Source: Paucibacter sp963740455
GTDB lineage: Bacteria; Pseudomonadota; Gammaproteobacteria; Burkholderiales; Burkholderiaceae_C
Reading direction: 5' to 3'
DNA: 64,000 bases
Assembly (NCBI GenBank): GCA_963740455.1
Contig: CAVUEF010000010.1
Coordinates: 62,001-126,000, forward strand
Part shown: positions 31,407-40,943 of the stretch, in pieces
Layout: each line of letters starts with the position of its first letter
How positions within the stretch are numbered: the first letter of the stretch is position 1
The notes under the pieces: generated by a model
What the model was told of the DNA's origin: nothing
Databases searched by the model: none
The model's input: only the letters and a program-made list of their open reading frames with translations
Position numbers and translations under genes: made by a program

Positions 31407-31517
31407 ATGGCCACCGACTTGCGCCACGCCGGTTTCGACATGGGCGTGCCGGCAAATGACGCGGCGATGCTGAGCGCAGTCGTTCTGCAGTGGATCGGCG
31501 CGGCGCGTAATGACTGA
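31407..31517 (+). other. Short 36-codon frame, possible gene remnant; otherwise empty host DNA 31323-31530
   Basis: Between the tRNA terminator and the patatin remnant no real gene is evident. One frame, MATDLRHAGFDMGVPANDAA and 16 more codons, has a protein-like look and faintly recalls the end of a 6PGDH-type dehydrogenase. With stops upstream it cannot be a full gene. Treat as an unexplained remnant. Confidence 0.25.
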
Positions 31518-31530
31518 AGCGAGGCGTGGG

Positions 31531-31714
31531 TCAGGTGGCCTTGACGGGTTCTCGGCTCAGCACTGCCAGCCCGTGCGAGTAGCCCTGCCTGACGACCTGG
31601 TCGTACTTGCTCCAGTCAAGCATGCCGACCCGATCCAACGGCGGATTGAAATACAGATCGGTCAACGCCTTGGCCTGCTTTTGCTTGGAGAGGCTGTAAA
31701 GAATCGTCGTGTTG
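31531..31714 (-). pseudogene. C-terminal remnant of a patatin-like phospholipase gene
   Basis: In the frame ending at TGA 31533-31531 the minus strand reads NTTILYSLSKQKQAKALTDL, then YFNPPLDRVGMLDWSKYDQVV and RQGYSHGLAVL. This is the conserved tail of bacterial patatin-like lipases (PLD.VGMLDW...). Everything upstream is missing: at about 31715 the sequence changes to the GAF-domain gene in another frame. A deletion or recombination joined the two. Confidence 0.7.
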
Positions 31715-32854
31715 AGCCATGCCCTGCTGGATGCTGTTGATGACCGCCAACTCCGAGCCGCGGCGCTCGGTTTCCTTCAGCAGCCGCTGCGTTTCGTCGA
31801 ACAGGCGGGCGTTTTCGAGTGCCGTGCCCATCGTTACGCCGATGGTGGTCAGTACGCGCAGGTCGGCCTCGCCGTAGGCATGCTCGCGCTCGTGGTTCTC
31901 GATCACGATCATGCCGAGCACACGCTGGCTGCCATGGATCGGCGCGGCGATGAGCGACAGGGCCCAGTCGGTGCCGGGCACGGCGGTACCGATGCCGGCA
32001 GCCAATTGCTCTTCATGCGTGCCGAGGTAGCCGCCAATGCCTTCATGCAGCAGGCGCTGCGCACGTTGGTTCTCGGGGCGCACCCTGGCGGGCGGCCGCC
32101 TGGGCAGGCGCTGACCGTGCTCGACACCGTAGAGCATCTCCAAGGTGTCGGCCTGGTCATCCCACCAGCGGATGCTCAGGTCCTCGCTGCCGAAGACCAC
32201 GCGCAGCTTGTCGCCCACGAGATCAACGATGCCCTGGAAGTCGAGCTTTGCGGCCATGCCCTGCTGGATGCTGTTGATCAGCCCCAGCTCGCCGGCACGC
32301 TGCTCCAGCTCGGCCGTGCGCTCGGCCACCTTGCTCTCGAGGCCCTCGGTGGCTCGGATATTGGCCAGCGCCACGGCAGCCTGGCTGGCCAGTAGCTCCA
32401 ACAGGTCGCGGTCGCTGTCGTCGAAGCGGCCGAATGCGCCCTCGATGTCGCAGTACAGGAAACCGAGCAGTTCACGCTGGGCGATCAGCGGCGCGACGAT
32501 GCACGAACGCTGGTCTGTCGGTGCGGCGCCGTCGGGACCAAAGCGCAGGCGCACTGCGCGCGTGCGGCGCGCCTGCGCCAGCCACGCTGCAATGGCGTGC
32601 AGCAGCGCGGCTTCGCTTTCGCCTTGCGGCAGCCGCGCGCCGACGATGCACAAGCCATCGGGCGTGTCGAGCACCAGCAGCACACGCCTGGCGCCCGACA
32701 GTTCGTTGGCCTTGTCGACCAGGAACTTGTACAGAGCCTCGCTGCCGGACAGCTCGTTCATGCGCAGTCCGGCATCAAGCAGTGGCAGCATCGATGCGCC
32801 GCTACCGTCAAGACCTGACCCCTGCTGCCTGCCCTGTGCTCGCTTGGCCGCCAT
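31616..32854 (-). CDS. Tandem GAF-domain protein, 3' end truncated and fused to foreign tail
   Basis: 412 residues from the ATG at 32854 (an upstream ATG at 32905 has a poorer ribosome site). Two GAF domains: ~30-185 (EALYKFLVDKANELSGARRV to LLELLASQAAVALANI) and ~215-365, each followed by a coiled coil ending in the repeated INSIQQGMA motif. Proteins of this type continue with more GAF units and a kinase or cyclase output. Here homology stops after the second INSIQQGMA (~31717) and the last ~33 residues are the patatin remnant in a wrong frame. Probably a non-functional sensor fragment. Confidence 0.7.
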   Translation of the reverse strand: MAAKRAQGRQQGSGLDGSGASMLPLLDAGLRMNELSGSEALYKFLVDKANELSGARRVLLVLDTPDGLCIVGARLPQGESEAALLHAIAAWLAQARRTRAVRLRFGPDGAAPTDQRSCIVAPLIAQRELLGFLYCDIEGAFGRFDDSDRDLLELLASQAAVALANIRATEGLESKVAERTAELEQRAGELGLINSIQQGMAAKLDFQGIVDLVGDKLRVVFGSEDLSIRWWDDQADTLEMLYGVEHGQRLPRRPPARVRPENQRAQRLLHEGIGGYLGTHEEQLAAGIGTAVPGTDWALSLIAAPIHGSQRVLGMIVIENHEREHAYGEADLRVLTTIGVTMGTALENARLFDETQRLLKETERRGSELAVINSIQQGMAQHDDSLQPLQAKAGQGVDRSVFQSAVGSGRHA

Positions 32855-33042
32855 ATTGAGCTCGCTCCCTATGCGCCGGCCCGTAGCCGGCAGCGCATGG
32901 TACATAAGACCAACTCTGACGACCAGATGGCAATCCCTGCATCAGGCAATGTGCCTGCGCGCTTGGGCGCTGGCGGCGCGGACGAGGCATCAATGCGTCG
33001 GCGCTGCATCCGCATGCAGCACCGGCGCGCGGCTTTGCCGCC

Positions 33043-35319
33043 TCAGCTCCAACGCAGATCGCTGGGCTTGCGCAGCGTGATGCGGACCTCGCACAGGATG
33101 CCGGCATCCTGCACTGATTTCCACTGCACGCTGCCGTCGAGCTGCTTGACGCGCTTGCGCACACCGCTCAAACCCAGTCCGTGCGCCCAGAGCTCGGGGG
33201 ACTTGCCGTTGCCGTTGTCTTGCACCCTCAGCACCAATTGCTCCATTTCCAGGTTCAACTCTATGCGCACGTTGCTTGCGTGGGCGTGGGCAATGGCATT
33301 GCTGACGAGCTCTCGCAAGATGCGTGTCACCGCCGACCAGTGCACGACGCTCAATTCCTGATCCTGATCCCAACTGGCAGACCATTGCAGATCGCAATCG
33401 ACCTCAGCCAAGCGCTGTGCCATGTCGGTCTTCCATTCGGCGCAGGCTCCCGACAAATTGCGGTCGCTCGCTGACAATCCACGCGTGAGGGTCTTCAAGT
33501 CCTTCAGCGTGTGGCGCACATAGTCTTCCATCTCTGGCGTGCTGGCCTTGTACATCAGTGTCAACAGGCGCGCGCCTATGTCATCGTGCAAGTCATGGGC
33601 CAGACGCGTACGTTCTTCGTTGCGTCCTTGCTCGACCGCCTTCTCGAACTGCACGGCGCGCTGAATCTGCTCGACGATCAGATCGGCCAGATGGGCATCG
33701 TCCGGCGTGAACAAGCGCCGGCCCGATTGGGAACCATGCAGCATGAGTGAGCTGTTGCGCAAGCCCGGGCCGGCGCCTGACGGGTGCAGAACCGGAAACG
33801 GAATCAGCAGGCAGGCGCCGTCGGCAAGAATCACGCTGCGTGACAATTGACGCTCCAGCGGCTCGACCTTGAGAGGGGCAAAGATACTGCTCAGCAGTGC
33901 CCTCAATGCCGATTGGGCTTTCAGAGGCTGGCTGTCCACCAGGCGAATCGCGCGGTACAAGGCGTCAAACAACTGGGTCTCACGCATCGGCGGACGCTCG
34001 AATACATGGTGCGACAACCACCAGCGCGCCACGCCTCCCAATACCAGCACGCCAAGCAAGTCCAGCCAAAGCGCCGACCAGGGCATGGCGGCGCGCAGCG
34101 CAGTCCAAAACAGCGCTCCGGCCAGACAGCCCAGCGACAAGGCTGACCACAGAACAATTTCGCGTGCCGCGCGCTGCGATCGCATCATGAGCGGCAAGGC
34201 CAGAAACAGCGCGCTCAATGCCGCCGACCAGAGATGCGGCGCCATTTCGCGCATGTCCTGCGCCTCGTTGGGAACATCGAAGCCACCGATTTGCGCCAGG
34301 GTGACGAGCGGCCAGATCAAGAGTGCCGGCAAGGTGAAGTGGCTGAGCAGGTTTGTCCACGGATGAGGCCGTTGTTGCTGCGAACGGTATTGCGTCAGCG
34401 TGGCCGCTGCGAGCGCCAATTGCACGCCCGCTTGCGTCCACCACCAAGCCTGGGGCAGCACACGCAGACCCAGCAGCAAAGCCGACAGGCCCAAGGCCAG
34501 CCACGCCAGGGTACGGCCCCGGCGCGACCAAGGCGCACTCGTCATATGCACGCCACTGGCCTGCACAATGGTGCCGAACATGGTCAGCTCGGCAACGGTG
34601 CGAAGCGCCAAATCGAGCGTCAGATACCCTGGAGGGACAGCGGTTCCCAGTCCCTCACCGACCGCGTCCACGGCCACCAGCACCGCCTGGCACAGCGTCA
34701 AGAGGGCAAGTGACTTGCGGATTTGCGGTGCTGTGGCCAAGCGCCAGCCCAGGGCGGTCAAAGCGAGCAGGGTGGACACCACCGCTCGCAGCCAAAATCC
34801 TGGCGTCAATTCGGCAAGCTTGATTTGCGCGGTGCGCACGTCGGCGCGGTGGCCGTCGGAAAACTCCAGCGTCACGCTGCCGCTGCCGACGATCTGCATC
34901 AGTTGCTTGTGCTGCTCGATCAGGCTGCTGCGCTGCATGTCACTGGCGAGCCAGCGCATCGAGCGTCGCATGAGCAAGGTGTCGGGCCCATCCAGCACGC
35001 CAGTTTCGGAGCGGATCGAAGTGATGCGCTTGCCGACCTGGGCTTGCAACGCGGTGTCATATGCAGACCGCAGCACCAGCTCGCCTTGCGCATTGGCGCC
35101 GAGCCGAATCGGAAGACGTGGCTGACTCACCAGCCACTGCGCCAGCGCGATCCACACGATGCCCGCCAGAACGAGCAACAGCAGTCGTGGCCTCAGTGAC
35201 GCGGCCGACCAGCCGGACGGGGGTGGTGTCGACGCGTCAGTATCTGCATGTGATGGACTCGAGTCGGGCGCAGTTGCCGCGAGGTCGAGGCTGCTCTGGC
35301 TGAAGCGATCCGGAGGCAT
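33043..35319 (-). CDS. Membrane-bound NarL-type sensor histidine kinase
   Basis: 758 residues. One membrane helix near residue 45-65, an extracytoplasmic loop to ~170, then seven to eight hydrophobic helices to ~440, and a cytoplasmic transmitter. HisKA_3 motif RTRLAHDLHDDIGARLL places the phospho-His at ~578; the HATPase has RELVSNAIAHAHASN (N box) and QDNGNGK (G1). No cysteine or haem motif marks the ligand. Encoded 27 bp behind its response regulator on the same strand, so they form one operon. Signal unknown. Confidence 0.85.
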   Translation of the reverse strand: MPPDRFSQSSLDLAATAPDSSPSHADTDASTPPPSGWSAASLRPRLLLLVLAGIVWIALAQWLVSQPRLPIRLGANAQGELVLRSAYDTALQAQVGKRITSIRSETGVLDGPDTLLMRRSMRWLASDMQRSSLIEQHKQLMQIVGSGSVTLEFSDGHRADVRTAQIKLAELTPGFWLRAVVSTLLALTALGWRLATAPQIRKSLALLTLCQAVLVAVDAVGEGLGTAVPPGYLTLDLALRTVAELTMFGTIVQASGVHMTSAPWSRRGRTLAWLALGLSALLLGLRVLPQAWWWTQAGVQLALAAATLTQYRSQQQRPHPWTNLLSHFTLPALLIWPLVTLAQIGGFDVPNEAQDMREMAPHLWSAALSALFLALPLMMRSQRAAREIVLWSALSLGCLAGALFWTALRAAMPWSALWLDLLGVLVLGGVARWWLSHHVFERPPMRETQLFDALYRAIRLVDSQPLKAQSALRALLSSIFAPLKVEPLERQLSRSVILADGACLLIPFPVLHPSGAGPGLRNSSLMLHGSQSGRRLFTPDDAHLADLIVEQIQRAVQFEKAVEQGRNEERTRLAHDLHDDIGARLLTLMYKASTPEMEDYVRHTLKDLKTLTRGLSASDRNLSGACAEWKTDMAQRLAEVDCDLQWSASWDQDQELSVVHWSAVTRILRELVSNAIAHAHASNVRIELNLEMEQLVLRVQDNGNGKSPELWAHGLGLSGVRKRVKQLDGSVQWKSVQDAGILCEVRITLRKPSDLRWS

Positions 35320-35346
35320 TGGTCAAGGCCACTCGAAACAAGTGAA

Positions 35347-36084
35347 TCAGACCAAACCTTGCTTGCTGGCCAGCACGGCGGCTTCGGCGCGGCTTGATAC
35401 GTTGAGCTTCTTGTAAATCGACTTGATGTGGTCGTTCACAGTGAACCACTTGATGCCCATCAGGCTGGCAATTTCCTTGATGGTGAAGCCCTTGCTCAAA
35501 TAGGTGAGCACTTCGGTCTCACGCGGTGTGAGCCGCTCGCATTCGGGCGCGGCTTCGATCCAGACCGAACGCGAATTGGGTCCGGCTGGATTGGCCAGAG
35601 GCGAAAAGCCCGAGCCAAGGGGGGCCATGCCAGAGTCCGGGTTGCCTGCAGGCCGGAAGTGCGACAACAGGCGCCGCGCAATCGCCGGTGACAGCGGCGG
35701 CTGGCCGCGCACGATTTTCTGCAACTCCTCGACCAGCACCTCGAACCGGTCTTCTTTGAGCAGGTAGCCGTCGGCGCCGCATTGCAGCGCGGGAAACAAA
35801 TGTTCGTCGTCAGAGTACAGCGTGGTGACGATCTTGACGGCCGGATAGTTGCGCACCTCGGTGAGGAACTCGAGTCCGCTGCCATCGGGCAGTTCCAGAT
35901 CAACCAACATGAGTTTGAACTCGTTCCCGGCTTCGCGCCTGGCACCCTCAAGCCGGCGTCGCGCACCAAGCAGATCGCCGACCTCGGTGATCTCCATGGG
36001 ATCGCTGAAGCTCTCCTTGACGACTCGATTCAGAAAGGTTCTGGCAACCGGGTTGTCTTCGACAATCAATACTTTGACGGTCAT
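35347..36084 (-). CDS. NarL/LuxR-type response regulator
   Basis: 245 residues. Receiver domain 1-~125 with VEDN, phospho-acceptor Asp62 (LMLVDLELPDG) and the conserved Thr and Lys (TTLYSDD, YLLKED). A flexible linker follows, then a LuxR helix-turn-helix at ~185-240 (LTPRETEVLTYLSKGFTIKE, IASLMGIKWFTVNDH). Partner of the kinase encoded next. Confidence 0.9.
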   Translation of the reverse strand: MTVKVLIVEDNPVARTFLNRVVKESFSDPMEITEVGDLLGARRRLEGARREAGNEFKLMLVDLELPDGSGLEFLTEVRNYPAVKIVTTLYSDDEHLFPALQCGADGYLLKEDRFEVLVEELQKIVRGQPPLSPAIARRLLSHFRPAGNPDSGMAPLGSGFSPLANPAGPNSRSVWIEAAPECERLTPRETEVLTYLSKGFTIKEIASLMGIKWFTVNDHIKSIYKKLNVSSRAEAAVLASKQGLV

Positions 36085-36178
36085 TGCGTGTGCGCCTCCC
36101 GCGGAGCGTCCATATTAGCTCAGGCTGGTAGCAAAACCATCCACGAATTTTGGCGCAGAGCCCGGGGCGTGTATGAAT

Positions 36179-37156
36179 TCAGCTGTTCACCAGCACGAGC
36201 TTTCCGCATACCTGGCGGCTACCCATGCGTGCAAAGGCCTCGGGCAATTGCTCCATGGGCAGCACCCGGTCCAGCACCGGCTTGATGCTGCCCTTCAAAT
36301 ACCACTGCACCAATTGCTGAAGCGCCGCGGCGTTCTTGAGCGGCTCACGCTTCGCAAACTCACCCCAGTACACGCCCAGGATCGAAGCCTCCTTGAGCAG
36401 CGCCAGATTCAGCGGCAGCGCGGGAATCGTGCCTTGCGCAAAGCCGATCACCAGGTAGCGGCCGCGCCAGGCGAGTGAGCGAAACACCGGCTCGGCGAGG
36501 GCGCCACCCACCGGGTCATAGACGACGTCGGGGCCCAAGCCACGGGTCAGCGCCTTGAGCTCCAGGCGCACATCAGCGTTGCCGTAATCGATGACGGCAT
36601 CGGCGCCGATCTCGATGCAGCGCGCGCACTTTTCCGCGCTGGAGGCCGCCGCGATGACGCGCGCCCCCGCGGCTTTGGCGATCTGGATGGCGGACGTGCC
36701 AACGCCGCCGGCCGCGCCCAGCACCAGCACCGTCTCGCCGGGCGCGAGTGCCGCGCGATCGATCAAGGCATGGTGGCTGGTGGCATAGGTGCAGACGAAG
36801 GCCGCCGCATCTTCAAATGAAAATTCCGCAGGCAAATGCATCACCGACGCGGCTGTCACGTTGATATGGGTGGCAAAGCCCCCGGTGCCCGAAAGTGCGG
36901 CGACCCGCTCGCCCACCTTGAAGCCTGTCACGCCTTCACCCACCGCTTCGACCCAGCCGGCGTACTCGGCGCCGGGGATGAAGGGCAAGGGCGGTTTGAC
37001 CTGATACTTGTTCTGGACCATCAACAGGTCCGGAAAATTCAGGCTGGCGGCCTTGATGGCCACGCGCAGTTCGCCGGGGCCGGGCGCGGTGTCGGGCAGC
37101 GTCTTCCAGGCGAGCGCGTCGACGCCGGTCGGGTTTTCACAGAGCCAAGCTTTCAT
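36179..37156 (-). CDS. NADPH:quinone oxidoreductase, zinc-free MDR family
   Basis: 325 residues, full length. GroES-like half (PGELRVAIKAASLNFPDLLM) and Rossmann half with VLVLGAAGGVGTSAIQIAKA around 145-165. The catalytic-zinc cysteines and histidine of alcohol dehydrogenases are absent, as in quinone reductases. Such enzymes reduce quinones or enones with NADPH. Divergent from surE with a 53-bp gap. Confidence 0.88.
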   Translation of the reverse strand: MKAWLCENPTGVDALAWKTLPDTAPGPGELRVAIKAASLNFPDLLMVQNKYQVKPPLPFIPGAEYAGWVEAVGEGVTGFKVGERVAALSGTGGFATHINVTAASVMHLPAEFSFEDAAAFVCTYATSHHALIDRAALAPGETVLVLGAAGGVGTSAIQIAKAAGARVIAAASSAEKCARCIEIGADAVIDYGNADVRLELKALTRGLGPDVVYDPVGGALAEPVFRSLAWRGRYLVIGFAQGTIPALPLNLALLKEASILGVYWGEFAKREPLKNAAALQQLVQWYLKGSIKPVLDRVLPMEQLPEAFARMGSRQVCGKLVLVNS

Positions 37157-37209
37157 CAGTCATCTCCAGTCAGGGTGCGCCGCCATCATAGGGTGCCTAC
37201 AATGGCCGC

Positions 37210-37962
37210 ATGCGAATTCTGATTGCCAATGACGACGGATACCTTGCCCCGGGCCTGCTGGCGCTGGTCAAGGCGTGTGAGGGTTTGGGCGAAATCGCGG
37301 TGATTGCGCCCGAGCAGAATGCCAGCGGCACGTCGAACGCGCTGACCTTGAACCGGCCGCTCAATGTCTATACGGCAGCGAATGGCTTTCGATATGTGAA
37401 CGGAACGCCCTCTGACTGCGTCCACGTGGCGCTCACCGGCGTGCTCGAGTGGCGACCCGATCTGGTGCTGTCGGGCATCAACAATGGCGCGAACATGGGC
37501 GACGACACCCTGTATTCGGGCACGGTTGCGGCAGCCACGGAAGGCTATTTGTTCGGCATTGCGTCGATCGCGTTTTCGCAGTCGGAGCGGGCCTGGACGC
37601 ATCTGGACGCGGCTGCACAAACTGCGCGCGCCGTGATCGATCAAGTACTGGCCTGCGCCGCCCCGGGTCCGTTTCTGCTCAACGTGAACATTCCGAACCG
37701 GCCCGACGCGCTGACACTGCCGCGCCTGATCACGCGCCTGGGGCGCCGCCATGCGAGTGAGCCGGTGATTCGCCAGGTCAACCCGCGCGGTGAAACCATC
37801 TTCTGGATCGGTCCGGCCGGCGACGCACGCGAGGCCGGTGAGGGCACCGACTTTCATGCGACCGCGAATGCTTGCGTTTCGATCACGCCTTTGCAGGTCG
37901 ATCTGACCGAACATGCGACGCTCGGCGCCTGGCGCAAACGGCTGGGCGGCGCCGCGACATGA
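37210..37962 (+). CDS. surE: 5'/3'-nucleotidase SurE
   Basis: 250 residues. Metal site ILIANDDGYLAPG (Asp8, Asp9) and the loop SGINNGANMGDDTLYSGTVA are fully conserved. Dephosphorylates nucleoside monophosphates; linked to stationary-phase survival. Its stop overlaps the pcm start (ATGA), and nlpD and rpoS follow, the classical cluster. Confidence 0.95.
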   Translation: MRILIANDDGYLAPGLLALVKACEGLGEIAVIAPEQNASGTSNALTLNRPLNVYTAANGFRYVNGTPSDCVHVALTGVLEWRPDLVLSGINNGANMGDDTLYSGTVAAATEGYLFGIASIAFSQSERAWTHLDAAAQTARAVIDQVLACAAPGPFLLNVNIPNRPDALTLPRLITRLGRRHASEPVIRQVNPRGETIFWIGPAGDAREAGEGTDFHATANACVSITPLQVDLTEHATLGAWRKRLGGAAT

Positions 37963-38795
37963 GCGGGTCCGACGCAAGCGCACGTCGCTTTCCGCTTGCG
38001 CTCGACAAGGTTTCGAAGACCACACCCGGCTCAGCGGGCGTCAAGCGCGCAATGCTCAGACCACAGCTGCATATGCAGCAAGCGGCCGAGCATGCCGCGC
38101 GCCAGACGGCTCCCACCGGCCTGGGGCTGGACTCGGCGGGCGTGCGCCAGCGGCTGGTGCAGCGACTGCACCAGGACGGCTTGCGCGACGAGCGCGTGCT
38201 GCAGGCTCTGAATGCAGTGCCTCGGCATCTGTTTGTCGACTCGGCGCTGGCCACGCAAGCCTATGAAGACACGAGTCTGCCCATCGGCCATGGCCAGACC
38301 ATCTCCAAGCCGTCGGTGATCGGGCGCATGATTGCCTTGCTGTTTGGCGGCGCCAGCGCGCAGCACGGTGGCCATCTGGGCAAGGTGCTCGAGATCGGCA
38401 CCGGGTGCGGCTATCAGGCGGCCGTGCTTGCCGCCTTGGCGCGTGAAGTCGTGTCCATCGAGCGCGTGCGGCCATTGCACGACAAGGCGCTCGAAAATCT
38501 GGCTGAACTGCGCGGGCGCAGGATTCGTTTGATTTACGGTGATGGCCAGATGGGACATCGCCCGAATGCGCCCTATGACAGCATCATTGCTGCGGCCGGC
38601 GGCGACGACCTGCCAGCCGCATGGTTGGCCCAGTTGGCGCCCGGTGGCCGGCTCATCGCTCCCATGCGGCAAGCCACCGGCCAGGGGCAGGTCTTGGTCG
38701 TGGTTGATCATGTTGAAGAAAATGGTGTTTCAAGATTCGTGCGCAATGCCTACGAGGCGGTTCATTTCGTTCCCCTAAAATCGGGTGTCATGTAG
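37959..38795 (+). CDS. pcm: Protein-L-isoaspartate O-methyltransferase
   Basis: 278 residues. The methyltransferase core has PLLVDSALATQAYEDTSLPI-like substrate region (FVDSALATQAYEDTSLPIGH) and SAM motif I VLEIGTGCGYQAAVL. Repairs isoaspartyl residues in aged proteins. About 70 residues longer at the N-terminus than E. coli Pcm, an extension seen in beta-proteobacteria. Start fixed by the 4-bp overlap with surE. Confidence 0.92.
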   Translation: MSGSDASARRFPLALDKVSKTTPGSAGVKRAMLRPQLHMQQAAEHAARQTAPTGLGLDSAGVRQRLVQRLHQDGLRDERVLQALNAVPRHLFVDSALATQAYEDTSLPIGHGQTISKPSVIGRMIALLFGGASAQHGGHLGKVLEIGTGCGYQAAVLAALAREVVSIERVRPLHDKALENLAELRGRRIRLIYGDGQMGHRPNAPYDSIIAAAGGDDLPAAWLAQLAPGGRLIAPMRQATGQGQVLVVVDHVEENGVSRFVRNAYEAVHFVPLKSGVM

Positions 38796-38868
38796 ACGAC
38801 GGGTCATGTTCTTGTTGGCCCCAAGATTGATGTGCTTATCGGCCAATTCCATCCTGGTGAACATTGCT

Positions 38869-39774
38869 GTGAAATCATCCCCTTTTGCTTTGCTGCTGTG
38901 CAGCCTCGGAGCGGTCGTCTTGCTGGCCGCCTGCAGTTCGACGCCGCAACGCGCGCCGATCGAACAACGCTCCACGGGCGCTGCGCTTCCCAAGACCGGT
39001 GCTCAAGCCCCGACGGTTCAGCCCGCGCCGACGACTGCCGCCGACGCAGTCAAGGCACTGCCGGGTGCCGAGAATGCCGGCAAACCTGGCTACTACACCG
39101 TCAAGCCGGGCGATACCCTGATTCGCATCGGGCTCGACAATGGCCAGAACTGGCGCGATCTGGTGAAGTGGAACAACCTCGACAAGCCCAATCAGATCGA
39201 AGTGGGTCAGGTCTTGCGCGTCGTGCCGCCCGGCATCGACGCCGCCTCGGTCAGCACCCACGCAGTGAACTCGGCCAAGCTTGAGCTGCGTCCGCTGGAG
39301 GCCCGGCCGGCAGCGGCCCAAGCCCCCGTTGCCCCCGGGGCAACACCCGGTGCGGCTGTTCCAGCGCCATCAAGTGCGAGCCCCGCGCCGCCGCGCGATG
39401 GCGAGGATGACGTGGCCTGGATTTGGCCCGCCGCGGGCGGTCTGCTGGCAGGCTTCGACGAAGTCCGCAACAAGGGACTGACAATCGGAGGCAAAGCGGG
39501 CGACCCGGTGCTGGCCGCTGCCGATGGCCGTGTCGTCTATGCGGGTTCGGGCCTGCGCGGCTATGGCAATCTCGTCATCATCAAACACAATGCCACCTAC
39601 CTGACGGCTTATGCCCATAACCAGACCCTGCTGGTCAAGGAAGATCAGGCGGTGCGACGCGGCCAGCAGATTGCCGAAATGGGTTCCAGCGACGCCGATC
39701 AAGTCGAGTTGCACTTCGAAATTCGCAAGCAAGGCAAGCCGATCGATCCGGCCAAGCTGCTGCCCGCGCGTTGA
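38869..39774 (+). CDS. nlpD: Murein hydrolase activator lipoprotein NlpD
   Basis: 301 residues from a GTG at 38869, giving a short lipoprotein signal KSSPFALLLCSLGAVVLLAAC with lipobox LAAC; an ATG at 38830 is possible. LysM domain at ~65-110 (YYTVKPGDTLIRIGLDNGQN), Pro/Ala linker, then a LytM/M23 domain (NKGLTIGGKAGDPVLAAADG, VVYAGSGLRGYGNLVIIKH). The metal-binding His set of active M23 enzymes is incomplete, as in NlpD, which activates amidases at the septum. Confidence 0.9.
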   Translation: MKSSPFALLLCSLGAVVLLAACSSTPQRAPIEQRSTGAALPKTGAQAPTVQPAPTTAADAVKALPGAENAGKPGYYTVKPGDTLIRIGLDNGQNWRDLVKWNNLDKPNQIEVGQVLRVVPPGIDAASVSTHAVNSAKLELRPLEARPAAAQAPVAPGATPGAAVPAPSSASPAPPRDGEDDVAWIWPAAGGLLAGFDEVRNKGLTIGGKAGDPVLAAADGRVVYAGSGLRGYGNLVIIKHNATYLTAYAHNQTLLVKEDQAVRRGQQIAEMGSSDADQVELHFEIRKQGKPIDPAKLLPAR

Positions 39775-39813
39775 TCAATGTCGCTGCGCAGCTAGAAACC
39801 ATGGAGCGCGACG

Positions 39814-40866
39814 ATGAAAGGTTCGAAGCGCTCTGACCCTGCCACCGGCTCAGCCAGGAAGGGCTGCTTGCCCCCGTCTGACCCTGGTGTGAGTGCCGTC
39901 ACGCACGACGCGCAGGATGAAGCGACGATGTCCCCTTTGGTCAAGGAGGAGGCCATCGACAGCGCATCGGGCAATGCCTTGCAGAGCTATCTGCGCGGTA
40001 TCCGGCGCACACCGTTGCTGAGCCCGCAAGATGAGTTCGACTTCGCCACGCTCGCCCGCGCCGGAGATTTCAAGGCGCGTCAGGCCATGATCGAACACAA
40101 CCTCAGACTCGTGGTCAGCATCGCCAAGAACTACCTGGGTCGTGGCCTGCCCATGAGCGACCTGATCGAAGAGGGCAATCTCGGCCTGATGCATGCCATC
40201 GGCAAGTTCGAGCCGGAGCGCGGATTTCGTTTTTCAACTTACGCGAGCTGGTGGATTCGCCAGAGCGTTGAGCGTGCGCTGATGCATCAAGCTCGCCTGG
40301 TACGCCTGCCGGTGCATATCGTGCGCGAGCTCAACCATGTGCTCAAGGCGCGCCGCCTTCTGGAAGCTGAGCAAGGCCGCGACCGTGCTGGTGGTTCCGA
40401 TGGTGCGAAGCACGGCTTGTCGACCTCCGACGGCGGTGAGGGCAGCGTTCGCGCCGAAGATATTGCCAGGATGCTGGGCCGTCCGGTGCAAGTGGTGTCA
40501 GAGCTGCTCACTTATGCCGAGTATCCGAGCTCGCTCGATTCGCCGATGGATCGCAACCGTGCGGAGGGCGGTGACACCCTGATGGACCAGGTGGTCGACG
40601 AAGTTGCGCGCAACCCGGAGGGCGTCACCTTGACCCATGAACTTGAGCTGTTGCTCAGGCAGGGCATGGTGGGTTTGAACGAGCGTGAACGCGAGGTCCT
40701 GTCGGGTCGCTATGGTCTGGCTGACCGTGAGCCCGAAACGCTTGACGTACTGGCGCGGCGCCTGGGTCTGACGCGCGAGCGCATACGCCAGATCCAGCAA
40801 GAGGCGCTGGTCAAGCTCAAGCGCGACATGGCGCGCATTGGCATCGACAGGCGCGCAATTTTCTAG
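39814..40866 (+). CDS. rpoS: RNA polymerase sigma factor RpoS
   Basis: 350 residues. Region 1.2 (ALQSYLRGIRRTPLLSPQDE), region 2 (MIEHNLRLVVSIAKNYLGRG, FSTYASWWIRQSVERA), region 3 and region 4 (VLARRLGLTRERIRQIQQEA). Position behind nlpD identifies it as the stationary-phase sigma factor rather than RpoD/RpoH. The N-terminal ~50 residues are weakly conserved; an internal ATG at residue 39 is an alternative start. Confidence 0.93.
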   Translation: MKGSKRSDPATGSARKGCLPPSDPGVSAVTHDAQDEATMSPLVKEEAIDSASGNALQSYLRGIRRTPLLSPQDEFDFATLARAGDFKARQAMIEHNLRLVVSIAKNYLGRGLPMSDLIEEGNLGLMHAIGKFEPERGFRFSTYASWWIRQSVERALMHQARLVRLPVHIVRELNHVLKARRLLEAEQGRDRAGGSDGAKHGLSTSDGGEGSVRAEDIARMLGRPVQVVSELLTYAEYPSSLDSPMDRNRAEGGDTLMDQVVDEVARNPEGVTLTHELELLLRQGMVGLNEREREVLSGRYGLADREPETLDVLARRLGLTRERIRQIQQEALVKLKRDMARIGIDRRAIF

Positions 40867-40943
40867 AGCGTCGTGGCGGTTGTCGAAGGCGCAGCAGTGT
40901 CGAGAGCCGCATCCGGCTTGGGAGGGCAGCGATAATTGCTGCC

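Noticed and set aside
31081..31427. Minus-strand frames reading GLEPTTTGITK and GARTHDNRNHK
   Set aside because: These well-known phrases come from translating a tRNA 3' end backwards; they marked the tRNA-His fragment instead.
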